A stretch of 64,000 bases of DNA, from NCBI RefSeq assembly GCF_910592395.1, contig NC_088312.1, positions 17,865,292-17,929,291 of the forward strand, read 5' to 3'. The notes below the pieces were generated by a model. That model ran no database searches. It was given only the letters and a program-made list of their open reading frames with translations, and had not been told where the DNA came from. The DNA comes from Lineus longissimus (taxonomy: Eukaryota; Nemertea; Pilidiophora; Heteronemertea; Lineidae). The translations under genes and the position numbers were made by a program. Below are positions 11,176 through 24,130 of the stretch, in pieces. The stretch's first letter is position 1. Each line of letters starts with the position of its first letter.

Positions 11176-11219
11176 GCTTCACATTATGCTTTGTGTGTCA
11201 TGTTTGCGGAGTGATGAGT

Positions 11220-13510
11220 GAATAGAACCATATTGGTCAATTTACGTGTAGGCCTACTTTGGTAAGAACCTTTCAATACATCTACCAATATCATACCTGT
11301 ATTTTCTTCTCATATATTTTGACAATTTGTATTTTTCAGCTGTGTTTTTATTTGTATTGCTGCCTGTTGCGCAACTTGCTTCGTTAAACAATAATGACGT
11401 GTGTTCACTGTCAGGATAACCATCTGATGGTACTGGTGTCTATTGTTGCACTTCATTTCTACGACTCCAAATGTCTGGATCGTTACTGGACACCAACTGT
11501 ACTTCAGAAGCCGACTAATAGCTAGTACTTGGCTACCTATTAAGCTGCAACATGGACTCTGCAGACACATGTGATGTATCCCTGCTCAGAGAACCTACCA
11601 TAAAAATATAATCGAAAACAAGTCACTAAGAAGCGAGGTATTGCACTTCTTTTACCTTTTTTAGACGGAGACGTTAAATCTTAACGTGAAAATTGTTATG
11701 GGTTAAACTAAAAGATATAACTTCCTTAAGGATACTTAACGTAACCGTTAGGGATAACGTGAGTTTTGTGCTTTTGAACAACCGGGCGCTGGTGGCCAAG
11801 TCGATAATCAGATCGGACCGAAATTCAGTGCCAGAGGTTATCTGACCTGGAAGGTAGTGTGTACAAAGTTTCAAGTTCATACTCATATCGGTTAAGAAAT
11901 GTGCCACTGTTTTTGAAACAGGATACCGACGACGGACGACGACAGACGATGGACGACGGACACTGCGGTATTAGGCTCCACTAATGTGAGCCAAAAAATG
12001 AAATATCCTGGATGTTGTTGACTTTAGATATTTTCAGTTTAGTTCATAAGGGAATGGGCGGCTTTTTATTTCAATAGGTTTATTATTTTCCTGTTGAATG
12101 AGCTTCTGAATGTTTCTAGCGATTTTCAAATTTCGTTTTTACTCTTAGGTAACGGAAAAACGCGATTTTCGCTAATCTTCGCCCTCAAAGGGTCAATAAA
12201 TTCTTTCCCGCTCCCTGAAGCCGGCGGAATTAAATTTGAGTTCACCTCTTCAACAGGGTCACTGAGAGTAATAGTATACTGTATTGAGCCCCCTCAGATA
12301 CACAGGCATTTGCCCTGGAAACACCCCTTTTTCAGCCCAAACACTCCGCTTTACGGCCATTTTAGCCCCTTTCCAACGCCCACCCTGCCCCTCCGCAGTC
12401 AGGTCAATACATTATACTATTACTACAAATCATAAGAAATTAAAAGGGTGATAAGTGAGAGTATTTCTCAATCTTGAAACATTATAATTATGATTACGTT
12501 CACCATTATTTTCCGAACGCAAACTATTTGATAAAATCGGCCTGTAAAATTTTTTATATGCACATGATAGATTGTTATCATCGGCATTATAGATTTTTAT
12601 CATGACCATGATAGATTTTCATTATGACCATGATAGATTTTGGAGAGCAACTTTACGGCTCCGATATCAACAAGTGTGGTATCGTTGGAAAGATCTCATC
12701 GAGTACTATCACTTATCACTCTTAAAGGTATTGTAGGGGGCGTCACTGTCGAAATAACTGGCATTAACGTGTTACACCTTGACCCCTCGTAACTCTCTTA
12801 TTTATTGCTGCAATGCTGCATTGCTGCCTGCTCTCAACTAACTAAATATAATTGTAAAGGAATATCACTTATTAACCATTTTATAGGGAGAGCCACTGTC
12901 AAAATAAAATTGGTAAAGCAGAAATTAGTTGAAAAACAAAAGGAAACTTACAAAACCGCCAGTCACTGCAAACAATATAAATTTGATGTTTTCATGCGTC
13001 GTATATTCAGTGGTATCGGAATTAGCAAAACCATCAGTAAAACCATCGGTAAAACCATCAGTGAAACCATCAGTGTATTTTTAGTCCCAATTTTATGCCT
13101 TCATCTCTTACAGGGGTCTTTAGGTTTACAGGTACTTCGAGGTGTCACTCACTATTTTTTATCTGTGGAGTTCATGATTTCCACTTTGTAAGTCTTTACT
13201 GTGGACCTTTCCATTAATGGTGGTGCTGTAGTCTTCTTGCCATTAATTTTTTTTCTGGCACTGATTCCTGCAGGTGCTATTACAATATTGTTATTGTAAT
13301 TTAGGATGTCGCCGATTTTAAGTACCATATTTAACCCAATTATGTATAATCCAATCTTGTGTGAGTGTCTGAAATGGCTTTTTGGTACCTTTGAATCGAG
13401 GTTGGGCTATCAGCATGTTTGTTAACCGCGTCTCTTGTAGCTTGGTAAACATTTTTGTCCGTCTAACTCAGTCCCGGGTTGTCCCGTAATCGGGGTTCTG
13501 GTGTGTACCT
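11220..13510. other. no gene seen; short simple repeats only
   Basis: The stretch contains a GACGACGGAC-rich patch near 11937-11965, three copies of an 18-bp motif (ATGACCATGATAGATTTT) at about 12545-12640, and four 12-bp units (AAAACCATCAGT-like) at about 13025-13075. Nothing coding was recognised. Confidence 0.5.
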
Positions 13511-13516
13511 GTGCCC

Positions 13517-14166
13517 CTAGTATACAATACACATGTTATTATATGTTCTGATGGAATCATTCAATCTCTCTACACAAGGATTAGAAGACCCTGAAGACTT
13601 CAGGATCATGAACTGTTGATACGTTTGACAGGGGTTCTGCTTAATCACATCAAAAACATTTTTATGCTGATGAACATGGTATTTGATGAAGGCCTTCGGG
13701 TATTTGAATGACATCCCTGCATCCCAGTCTGCATTTAAAATTGCCGGCATTTTATTCTCATGAACTTGCATCAGGAAGAAATTGTCTTTCGAATCATTTA
13801 TGTAATATCCAGATCAGTTATTTTTGGATTACTTGGGCCACTCCAGGACGTCCACCCACCATTATTTTGAAACACTGAGAATCATATTCATGCTTTAGGC
13901 GAAACTCACTTAGCAACTCGCTTAGTTTTCCCTGTTAATATTATCAATCGTTTCGTTGAAATCCCTTCCCCTGGGCCTGGTATTTGTAAGTTTTTCATAC
14001 TTTTACAGACCTGATAATAGGTGTGAAATCTATAAAACTTACTAATCATTGGAGTGCTGTTAATCAATTTTTCGATGACTGAAGTGCCACAACCAGCAGT
14101 CGCCAACCAGACCGCCATATTAAATTGAATCTGGGAAAATGCCAGTGGGTTATTTTCAAGTCTCAT
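13517..14166 (-). pseudogene. decayed ORF of a large mobile or virus-like element
   Basis: Two minus-strand open pieces (14166-13906 and 13771-13517) are separated by several stops. The first carries VWLATAGCGTS and FYRFHTYYQV. The second carries ILNADWDAG, YHVHQHKNVFDV and CVERLNDSIRTY. The composition is protein-like, and the two pieces read as parts of one protein. I have the impression of similar ORFs recurring in cnidarian and deuterostome genomes within large transposon or virus-like insertions, but I cannot name the family. No function is assigned. Confidence 0.45.
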
Positions 14167-14345
14167 TCAGTCCGCTCGATTTTTCAAATTAAAAATACCC
14201 CGGGTTATATTAGCCTCTTTTACCTTGAACATACTATTATCACTTATGTACAAATCAAAATTTTAAAAGTCATATTTAATGGCCTTTCTGTGATTTGTTG
14301 GAAGTGGGTAGTACATCATTTATTTTGTAAGAACTCATTTCCTTC

Positions 14346-14490
14346 CCATTGACCATTAATCTACAGAGAATAGATTTACAGAGAATCCATCTACAGCCAG
14401 AGGCAGGCCTCTCCAGAAAATCAATTTACAGAGAATCCATCTACAGAGAATCCATCTATACAGAGAATCCATCTATAGAGAAAAGGGAGG
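14346..14490. repeat. 15-bp tandem repeat
   Basis: Variants of ATCTACAGAGAATCC occur about seven times, interrupted once by an unrelated 25 bp. Confidence 0.8.
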
Positions 14491-14559
14491 GGCTGATGGA
14501 GTTGCCACCGGATAATCATGGTTTTAAAAGTAATTTACGGTGACTTTAGTTCTGCGATC

Positions 14560-16140
14560 ATTTCTGTTTGAGCTTTTCCTTCCTCTAAAAAGTCTTCTTG
14601 AGGGATTCAACATCAACATTTGAATTTGCAGACTCTCTTTTTTTCTAATGGCAATTTTTATAGAAATATATTTCTCCTTCTCTTTGGTAATAAAAGTGAA
14701 TATCTCGTTTGTTATGTGAGAATCATTTATAGCTTTACTAACTAAATCATTGATAGTTTTGAACTGGCCAGCATTATAATTTTTTCGTATTTTTCAATTT
14801 CCTTGAGTATAATCTTTTTCTCAAAACTTAGAGCTGACGAAACAATAGCACTCGCAATTGTCACTCCACCCAACGCTAAACCTATCGGTGCAGTGATGAC
14901 TCCGACTATTGCAGACATGCAAACAGAGCCGGTCGCCACACTGGCGAAATTAAGAATGTGGACATTAATTACATTGAAGTCTAAATTCTTGCGGGTTAGT
15001 CGCATCAATGTATGGTGGTGCCTGTTCCACCAGGGATTCTCTGCTGGCAAATCCGGGTAAATTTTATTTCCGGTATTATCGTTAGTAAACATGATTTTAG
15101 TGTAACCATTTAAATGTAATGTAGCCATTTCAAATATGAGAAATACTGGAATCAGGCGAACTTGGTTTAGGCAAAGCTGGTTTTGGTGAAGCTGGTTTCG
15201 ACGAAGCTGGGCTAATCGAGGTCATTCTAATAGAAGCTGAACTAGCTGGTTCAGGCTTGATGGGATTTCTAGGGCTTGGTTTAGGCTGCGACGGAGATGA
15301 TTGTGATTGAGATGGCTGCTCTGGAGATGGATGCACTGGGCTCCTATCATCAGAATTTCTGGCTGATTATCTGACTGAATATCTTCTAGCATTTTTTCGA
15401 ATGTTTTGGTCGTTTCGAATAACCCCAGATTCTACTCATTTATTAGGAATAGAAGTTCGAGTTGAACATCGCCCCTATTAAAACCCACAGCCAGCTTATG
15501 TTTGTCCGTGATATGGATTCAAAAAGTGCTAAATGATTTAGAGCATGGTCTATCTCTCAAACCTGTCCAATAGTGTTTAAGCATATCACCGAAATCACAC
15601 TCTTTCAATGGAACCCTAGCAAGCAGATCATATTTGTTTGAATTATATATTACACCATCCTGGTCAATCATATCGCAGTGAATGTGGAAATACTCAAAAG
15701 GTCTGAATTACTTGTTTGTGGCCCACTGCAACTTGGGCCAAACAAGTTTTCTCCCTCAGAAAAATTAAAACCTAAAAGATATTTTGTATGTGGAGTTATG
15801 ATGAAAATATAATTCGTTTTCACTCCTTTTAAGTGGTGATAACAATTTTATCAGTGATCTCCTGTAGCGCACAATGAAATGCGCGCTTCTTGATCCCATG
15901 TGGGTCAGCCTGTTTATCGAATTCTTCAATGAAATATTTTACTAAGTATAAACCGCCCGTAGGTGGAAAGTAGTACATGTACATAACGCCGTCCATTTTA
16001 AATACAATCGTACTCCTCCCCAGTTTCTCAGAAATGTTGTAAAATGTGCAGGGCGGCAGCCCCACATAAATAGCTCTAACACCTGAAATATTCAAAAGTG
16101 GCTCATCAAACTGAATTGCTAAATCATTAGAATTGTGACC
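14560..16140 (-). pseudogene. decayed structural-type ORF with membrane hairpin
   Basis: Read from 16140 down, an N-terminal block (16095-15829) holds FYNISEKLGRSTIVF and PPTGGLYLV. A broken stretch and a Pro/Ser/Lys-rich linker (15336-15130) follow. Next is a segment (15128-14742) with a hydrophobic hairpin around GVITAPIGLALGG and a charged helix (KEIEKYEKII). After a frameshift comes INDLVSKAINDSHIT. This looks like one protein of a few hundred residues, with a beta-rich head, a linker and a membrane-inserting tail. It lies just upstream of the other decayed ORF on the same strand, so both may come from one Polinton-like or virus-like insertion. The family name is uncertain. Confidence 0.45.
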
Positions 16141-16855
16141 CTTTTAACCACTTAGACCCAATCATATCTCTATTTTCTCCGCAATAATAGTTTTTATTTT
16201 TTTATTTTCTTTGTATTTTCATTATTTTATTTTTAAGTGTAAAAACATGCCAGATTTTATTATAGCAGTCACTAGCATGCAGCATGCAGCATGCAGCATG
16301 CAACAAGTAACTAAACTTTTATTGAGTGAACAATATTTCGTGGTGTTTATTTTTAATTTTACCATTGTTCTTCAAGAGAACATTGGGGTTTCAACTAGTA
16401 TTTTGATTTGCTCTTCCTTCATTTTATTGTAGCTCTCTGGTAAGTTAACTGTGATTTCTTTGATGCTACCAGAGTCTTTCAAAAAAAGAGTCAGGCAACT
16501 CGGGAACGTATGGCTTCAACATCAAAGCCGCTGCCCGTTTCGGAATTACTGGATCCGCGCACTTTAGATAAAACGCCAGCGCCATATTGAAAATGCTAGC
16601 CTCTATTTCCTTGGCGTGGCCATGGTCAGTGGCTAACAATGGATAAATCTATACCACGCTAAATCCCAAATCAAGGGGCCTGTTGATTGGTCAAGTCACA
16701 TGGCGTGGTCAGGAGGCGTAGTTTTGTGCTACGGCAGGGTCAACTTCCTCCTCCATTTTTAACGATGAGTGTACATTTTGGATAGGCCTAAGCACTCTTG
16801 TCTAGGCTCTCTTTTCTAGGCGACGGGTCATGTGCACCCATGTTGTACATGTAAT

Positions 16856-17070
16856 GGGTGACTTCAAAGTTGGTGTTAGTGTTAACTTTGGGAAAGTGTT
16901 TTTCAGCAGTCCTGGATGCATCATTTCCACAAACAAGGCTGTATATCCTTAGCTTTACACCTTAAGTTTGTGTTGATCGCAGCGTCATTCAGAAATGTTG
17001 TCTTGTTGCTGCATAAAAGCCCTAACACTTTTACAAAATTAACACTAACACCAACTGTGAAGTCACCCCC
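16856..17070. repeat. internal inverted repeat (hairpin)
   Basis: About 48 bp starting TGACTTCAAAGTTGGTG at 16858 recur inverted at about 17022-17069, with a loop of about 115 bp. The hairpin lies inside the MITE at 16549-18701. Confidence 0.8.
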
Positions 17071-17246
17071 AATGCCTTGTCTGTTGTCACCAGGCCTCAT
17101 TATCAAAGTATTTAGGCTTACGTATAAATGAAAAGTACCCATCAATGATGGCAAATCGATTACGGAGCGTAATGTCCAGGCTTATAGACAGCTCTCCGCC
17201 CCATTAGTCTAAAGGTGGGAGGTACAAAACAATTCAATATGGCGCT

Positions 17247-18664
17247 GGTTCATGCCCATTTCGCCTTGTCTTTTTTCGCCTTTTCCCATTTTGCCTTTAA
17301 AAAATATACATTTCGCCTTCTCCTATTTCGCCTTTTCCAATTTTGCCTCTTCCCAATCCGCCTTATTCTATCTCGCCTTTGTCTTTTTTCGCCTTTTCAT
17401 TTTTCGCCTTATGCTATTTTGCCTCAGTTTTATCTTGCCTTATCACAAGTTGCCTTATCCATTCTTGCCTTCGTCTCAGTTTGCCATTGTCTTAATCTGC
17501 CTTCTCCTATTTCACCTTGTCCTAATTTACCTTTGTCCGAATTTGCCTTCATCCTATCTCGCCTTTACCCACCCCGCCTTTGAATTATTTCGCCTTCTTC
17601 CCATTTCGCCTTCTTCCTACTTTGCAACAAACTTGGTGTCTTTACCCAGGTTTGTTGAGTCAATCTTTCATATGAAAGTGTCTTCAACAGTGTTGAAGGG
17701 CTTCTAAGGTCCATTCGGGGGTACCCCCAACCAAAACCCGGTGGACATTGCCAAAATTACAAGTGTAGATAACTTCTCAGCCATTATAGTCATATTACAT
17801 TACATACCATATTACAAAAGACTTTTGTCTCTTTTACCCATGTTTGTGGGGCCAATCTTTCATATAAGAGTGTTTCCACGAATTATGTTTTGGTACCCTA
17901 CCCAAAGGCTGTTGTTTAATTACCAATGTTTTCAAATCTTCATAACTTCTGAACCATCTACATGTAAGCTTACATGTATCTCCAAAACCAACTTAGTATC
18001 TTTACCCATGTTTGTCAAATCTTAGAGTTTTCCAAGTCTTTCATGGAAATATTTTGGCATAGTGTTTTGGCATTCTTTGATAAGTAAGACTTGTGACCTG
18101 GTACTATATAGGAGGGATGGGGGTGCTAAGTATTTTATTGATCATTCAAAGTGTGAGTGCTTCTGAAGTTCTTTATTATGAACTATAGTCAATAGGCCTA
18201 CTCAAATCCAGCAATCTGGAAGATGTATTCCTTTGATCATTGGGGAATTATGAGGCCTTCTCACAGAACGAGTTAGCTCTCAAGACAACAAGGCAAAATA
18301 GAACAAAGGCAAGATAAGCAAAGGCGGATTGATAAAAGGCGAGGTGAGATATGGCGAAACGGGAGAAGGCAAAATGGGAAGAAGGCGAATTGACACAAAG
18401 GTCAATCAAGAAAAGGCAAGATGAGATAAGGCAGGATGAAACCAAGGCAGAATAGGACAAAGGCGAAATAAGAAAAGGCAAACTAGGATGAGGCAAGATG
18501 AGAGGAAGGCGAGTTAGGAAGAAGGCCAATTGGAACAAAGGCGAGATAAGACGATGGCGAAATCGTAGAAGGCGAATTGAGAAAAGGCAAGTTAGGAGAA
18601 GGCTAAATGGGAGAAGGCAAAATTGGATAAGGGGAATAAGGTTGAGGCGGAATGGGCAGACACC
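17247..18664. mobile_element. foldback DNA transposon with inverted repeat arrays
   Basis: The left half (about 17257-17625) is an array of roughly 18-bp units containing TTTCGCCTT. The right half (about 18275-18655) is the same array inverted, with about 650 bp of unrelated sequence between. Both ends begin GGT followed by a CCCATTTCGCC-like motif, and the 8-bp sequence ATGGCGCT flanks the element (17239-17246 and 18665-18672). Inverted tandem arrays are the hallmark of foldback elements. There is no coding capacity, so it is mobilised in trans. The long open frames across the arrays are artefacts of the repeat. Confidence 0.88.
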
Positions 18665-18703
18665 ATGGCGCTGGCGTTTTCTCTAAAGTGCGCGGATCCA
18701 GTA

Positions 18704-19230
18704 ATTTTGGCAAAGCATGGGCTGGGGTAGTTGTTGTATGACAATGCCGTGACAAAATAGTTGAGTATTCGTCTCAACATCCACTTTTATCATTCCAATT
18801 AATTTTGCGTCAATAAGTAAATTAACAGCAATCGGTCAACAGCAAGGCAAGATCGTGTTCCTTAAATAGGCGTGACACTCACAGCATATTGACAGCCATA
18901 CACAGAGAAGACAGCAGGACGGACGAGCACTAAGTTTGCCTTACGTTCAAAATTAGTGGCGATGCCTGGGTGAAGCTATTTCTAACCAATCAAATCAAAG
19001 TTAATAAACCTTTAGTCCCCGGACGGTTGGAATCAATCTACCTACTCGGACTCTTGGGCTCACGCACGGACGCACGGAAAAAGGCAAACGAGTATCCCTG
19101 CGTTGGTGCATATACGCTTTTATATAAAGTTGATATGATATTTTAGAATTGGACGACCTGTTGTTGATAATTTCATTGAACACAGTTTCGCACAACTCGG
19201 CCCAGAAAAAAGAAGTTGGAAAAAACTCAC
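18704..19230. other. intronic sequence, no feature seen
   Basis: This is sequence downstream (minus strand) of the glutamate receptor exon. No further exon was recognised. Confidence 0.5.
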
Positions 19231-19406
19231 TGTTTTTAAAAGTAAATGAGTATCATCAACAGGCAGGTCTGCAAGAATCGAATGCATTCGATGCTTCTCT
19301 GCTTCGCGAAGTACGTTACGCATATTTTTCCTATTCACCTGTCGCACTATAATCTCGATCTCTTGGTTAAAAGGCGTCCGTATAAAGTGCTGAAGTTTTA
19401 ATAACC
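19231..19406 (-). CDS. kainate-type ionotropic glutamate receptor, NTD exon (downstream)
   Basis: This 176-bp internal exon encodes LLKLQHFIRTPFNQEIEII followed by VLREAEKHRMHSILADLPV. It aligns by eye with the second lobe of the amino-terminal domain of GRIK-type receptors (GLIRLQELI, then LLKEMK and VIFDC). The acceptor is TTTCAG just above 19406 and the donor GTGAGT lies at 19225-19230. It starts with two bases that complete the Gly codon opened by the exon ending at 59084, so the phases match. The protein would be a ligand-gated cation channel subunit at the plasma membrane. This region contributes to the extracellular assembly domain. Channel and ligand-binding exons are not in the window. 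Kainate subtype is inferred from wording. A delta-type receptor is less likely. Confidence 0.85.
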
Positions 19407-19409
19407 CTG

Positions 19410-22400
19410 AAATTGGAGAAAAAAAAACTTTAATGGTCCCGTCATAATATTTGGAACATATCCAGCGGATGAGGGTATGGGACCGAACATCCCAGGAAAA
19501 CGAGGCAAGTTCAGTCAAAGCGGGGCATTTAATGTCGTCTGCTCTCGGAAACAAAATAAATGGAAGTTATATCCCCTTCGAACAGCAAAGAGCTCCAGGA
19601 ATGGGACCGCACATCCTGGAATGGGACAATACATCAAAGCAATGGCGGACGAAAAACATTTTGAGAAGGTTTTTTTGCTTGCATCTGTCCTTGATACTCG
19701 TCTTAGGGAACGTTATTCGCCGAAATGACTCCATCAAGCAAAGCACTTCTTATTGAGCTACATGATGATGCCAATTATGTTATGTATCCGTATCTAAAAA
19801 CGGGAATTTCAATAGTATTGTTGGGATCCGAAATTCGAATCGAGGGTATTCAAGTGTGACGAACAGCAAACCGACTTTATTTCTATTGGTCAAAATTAAA
19901 TTTTGAATTTTTCAGAGACACTTTTCTGACCAAGGTACCCTCGGGGTATTTGTAGCCCTATTCATAGCTCAATATATCCTGTCATAAATCATGAAGATGC
20001 TAGGTTTCTTCATTCTTTAAAATGTATCTGAATGATATCATTTGATCATAAATCTATCTGATTTAGATTCAATGTTAACCCTTTATGTACCAACAATGAT
20101 ACATTTGAGGGGTTTTACTAGTTTTACTAACATTATCTAAAAATAAAATATTTTCGAAGTCATGGTGTCTCTAGTTAAAGTCACACCATAGACTAACTAT
20201 ATATAGCAGCATTCTGTGTATGTTTCGATACCAGCAAAACATCGTCGTCAACCAAGATTGGAATAATATTGAAAGTTTTATTACCAAAAAAGACCATAAA
20301 CCTGTGAATTTTTTTTTTCATACTAAAAGAATAAACAATTTGTTACTTTAATCAGGGGCTACAAGTCTTGTATTGTCTCTCAAAGGCATTTTTTAGATTT
20401 AGTGCCCTGAAATACAGGCTGTAATATTGGAAGAGGTGCCACTACAAGATGCAGGCCGGTTTAAGTGAATTTGCCAGGAAATCTCGTGTACAACCAAAGT
20501 TACAGGTGAAAAGGGGCTACAATTACCCCATTTAACCTAATAAGACGAATGTGTACTAAACTCATACATTATCATACTGGTGTTTGCTAAATAAGATTAC
20601 ACATCATAGGCCGTAAGATTGAATGTTGTTGGGTCGACACTCTCTTTTGGTCTGCCAGAATAGCTCAACTTCCACTCGATATTATTCATAAACGGTGAAA
20701 TTGACGAGCATATTTCTATTACAGCACATTGCGTGTAAAGCATCTATTACAGTGAATGTCCTTATCCTGGGTTAACCAAGAGGCCAAAAAAGCACGATCT
20801 AATTTTTTTGAACCTGTTACAACCAATTAAAGCGAATTCTGATGGTCGACAGCTACAGTGTGTTTAGACATTTCTTTCCTGCCAGAAAATTAAATCCTCT
20901 GTTCTTATTAGGAAAGTATATCTTTCTCGTTGAGCGGGTACCTGTCTCACTGTCATTATTTCATGCCCTTTGAGCATAACGTTGAAATGAGTGAACAAAT
21001 GTTAAAAGTCTTTTGAAAGGGAACAAAAGTTTGACTTTCTAAATAATGTTGTTATTTTTCAACATATTACTACATCGGTTGGTATTGAATCGTGCGAACT
21101 GTGTAAGGAATTTCCTTATATTCCTACATGTTACAACATCGATTGGTATAAAGCTCAACATTGAGACTTGTTGGAATCTGTTGGAACGTAATAAAGGGCC
21201 AACTTTTTCTACATCGACACTGATAGTCCCCTTTTCTAAAACGGACGGAAGACGATAAAATGTGTCAGGATCTTTAAATTGCAAGCAAACATGTTCAACA
21301 TCATCGAAAAAGTCCCATCCAGTACTTCATGTTTCATGCGACACTGTTGTTATGTCTGTCATGCAGCCTAATTCGTGTGGCTGATGTCCTGATATCCGTG
21401 CTACTATATCATATACTCTCAGCGCAGGTTAAAAAGCTTTTAGATAACTTTTTCGTCCGAATATGATATATAAGCTGATCACTGGACTTTCTATTGAGGG
21501 TCTACAGCCTCATGTCGTTTCAATACCAGTGTAGTGTTAAAGCTGACGTGTCGAATACGCATTTCTGAGTGAGACCGAAGAGGGGTTCTCGGGAAAGTTC
21601 GTGATGTGCATTTGGATCTTCTACTGAATAAATCCATTACCCCAGAGCACGAATCGAAAGCGATGCATTCTCAGCAGACTCCGTGGGTGGGGTGCACTTG
21701 GAGTTTGAGCGTCCGTATATAAATATGCGGACGGAAAGGTATGAACACGTTTCAACCACTGGCCTCCACACTGTATTGGTAGGGCTTTCATTTTAACCAT
21801 ATGAATACAATGATAAATTTACCAAACTGTCTAGTGTGTCTTTAAAACTAATCAACGCCAACACATCACTGTAATTTCTTTGGTTTATCAAATACATGTA
21901 TTTCGAGATCTAACATATTTGGTTTGTCAATTTAGATGCTGTAATCCCGTACGATTTTTTCCAGGCATCGAGGTCAACGTACACGATTTATCCGGTGCGT
22001 GGAAATGGTATATCACCTTCTGAATAAATCTAGTGTACGCTAGGATTTCGATATCGCTCAAGTTTATGTACATTTCTCGTTCTTTTTGCATCGTTTGATT
22101 ATATTTTCTTGCCTTTATTGGGGAGTACATATCAGTGAACACACTCCGTAAGACCATTTTCACGTATGCGACAGGCATCGACCATGCCCGGTCTATGCGT
22201 TCATTTGCGATCATTTTAGTATCCACTCACGGACTTTCTCTAGATTGGTAGATGAATACGAGGAATTGGCAGAAAGGTGTCATCGAAGCATAGAAGATGA
22301 GAAAATACGACGCAGAATTCGGCAGCATAGCCATGATGAACATTGTATCTCATTCGTTCGTCAGGAATTGACGGAAAACGTGGAGTAAAAGATCATGGTG

Positions 22401-22520
22401 AGCTGTTTCAGTCAGTGGCATTTTCGATATTTTTGTTTGAATAATTCCGACCCAGGTACCTGTAGTTAATCCTTAAGAACGCAACGGAGAAAAAGCAACG
22501 TCACTTTGCTTTTGACAGCC
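19410..22520. other. long intronic stretch, no gene seen
   Basis: The stretch is AT-rich with only short random open frames. A short imperfect duplication (ACATCGRTTGGTAT) lies near 21072 and 21137. No transposon termini were recognised. Confidence 0.45.
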
Positions 22521-22701
22521 GAAGCGATCGGTAGGTGATAAAGCTTGGAAACAGTGAAACCTTGGAACCAGTGATAAACCTTGGAATAGTCAGTACTAAA
22601 CCGTGGAATCAATGTGCAAGTACCGCGTGAAATCGGGTGCGTTCCTTCCACGATTTATACCCTCCCAACTGCCAATCTCGTCCCAGCTGACTTTATTGAT
22701 G

Positions 22702-23423
22702 GGTGGCACTACACAGTGCGGAGGACGGTGTCGAGGGCAGCGTCAAATTGGCCTCGGGCAACCGACCCGAAGTAGTCTTTCAGTTCCTGTTGAGGCCTAA
22801 TCATACATCACAGGCACCATAATCTATACATTTCTGGGTTTGTATGAATCCAGAGAAGAAGTCTACAGCATTTTCACTGCATCTGATTCACAAGTGCACC
22901 GATAGGTGGCGCCACCTTTGACATCACTGGATCCTGAAAATGGTAAATAATTGAACAAGAAATGGCAGGATGTGTGCGATCTCCAAACGGGTATGAATCG
23001 GTTCAAAATAAATGATTTGGGAATTACATTATCACCAACAGATGGCCAAATGCATCTAGTTTCTTTATTTGATGTGAAAACATGGAGTCATCTCGGCTAT
23101 TTTTTCGCTATATGGCCTAGAATTTAGACGAGCATAATTGATACACGCAAAACTACGCCCAACCTCGCGTTGGAGATGGAAGGAATGTTACATATTGAGG
23201 CTAAACTGGGGATTGAGACCCACTTCAAATTGCACAAATGCTAGGGTCATAAAATCGCCAAAGATCCCTCTGCACATAGAAACTAAGACCAGGGCGTCAA
23301 ATAAATAGTATTTGGAACACGATGGACCCATTCATGAACATGAAACGGCCTGCGTCTTAAGAACTACTTTTCTCGGGGGGGGGGGGGACAAAACGGACCC
23401 CGTCCCCACTGTGTAGTGCCACC
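22702..23423. mobile_element. Harbinger-like MITE, family 1, complete copy
   Basis: The terminal inverted repeat GGTGGCACTACACAGTG occurs at both ends, over 722 bp. The flanks are ATG and ATA, an imperfect 3-bp duplication. Other copies are split at 59441-60293/62312-62633 and truncated at 62979-63147. It is non-coding. Confidence 0.85.
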
Positions 23424-23426
23424 ATA

Positions 23427-24127
23427 GGTCTCACTAGCCGGTGCGGAGGCCATGGCCTACCTGCCTCCAAAAATGACGCTACGTCTTTTCATGCATACCC
23501 CTGTTCCAGCGGCTGTAGACTTGGCAGTTCCTTGCTCTCACACAAACCTATACATTTCTAAATAGCTTGTCTCTTGTAGAATACATCTGGCCAAGTTTCA
23601 ACGTCGTCTAGATATACAGTCATGCAAAGACCGATGCAGCACAATGCATGAGACACCCTGTACGTTCACGCAAATTTGAAAAATTTCACCTCTATGCATT
23701 ATAACTTCAAGATTAACAAGGATGGTGAAAAGAAAATTCATGCACATCTACTCATCACCCTGAGAAAGCCAACTGACGACTGTTTCAATCTTTTATATAA
23801 AAATAGGCTGTCGTTGCGGCTTTTGTTTGAGTATTTTGCCCTCGAAATTTTACCTTGAGGACATGTGCAATCTCACAGGAACCAGTCGATGTCAACATCC
23901 TCTTGAGCTAAAAATAGAATGCGGGGCCTGCTCACCGCGTAAGTGCACAGAAGAAGCTGGTATTTTCTTCAAATTATCGTCAGCGCTACCCCTTCACAAA
24001 AAACATCGGACACTGACATTTGAATAAGTAGCAATTGGGATAGAGTAGGCCAATATGTATTCATGGTAATCACTCGAGATTGAAGAACTAGTTTTTTGGG
24101 ACCTGATCACCACTGGCTAGTGAGACC
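23427..24127. mobile_element. Harbinger-like MITE, family 2, copy 1
   Basis: The terminal repeats are GGTCTCACTAGCCGGTG at the left and its inverse with one change at the right, with ATA on both sides. It begins three bases after family 1 ends. It is non-coding and homologous along its length to 25065-25782. Confidence 0.87.
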
Positions 24128-24130
24128 ATA

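Larger units (their letters stand above)
16549..18701. mobile_element. inverted-repeat MITE (0.73 kb) split by a foldback element
   Basis: A terminal sequence starting CTGGATCCGCGCACTTTAG at 16549 returns inverted, ending at 18701, with about 40 bp matching. TA dinucleotides flank both outer ends (16547-16548 and 18702-18703). The right arm is interrupted after 17246 by the foldback transposon at 17247-18664. Removing that and one 8-bp duplicate leaves about 727 bp. There is no ORF. A TA duplication fits Tc1/mariner-type MITEs, but the superfamily is not proven. Confidence 0.75.

Noticed and set aside
17215-17707. Plus ORFs of 122 and 151 codons rich in Phe, Leu and Ser
   Set aside because: They lie on the foldback array of TTTCGCCTT units; the frames are repeat artefacts.
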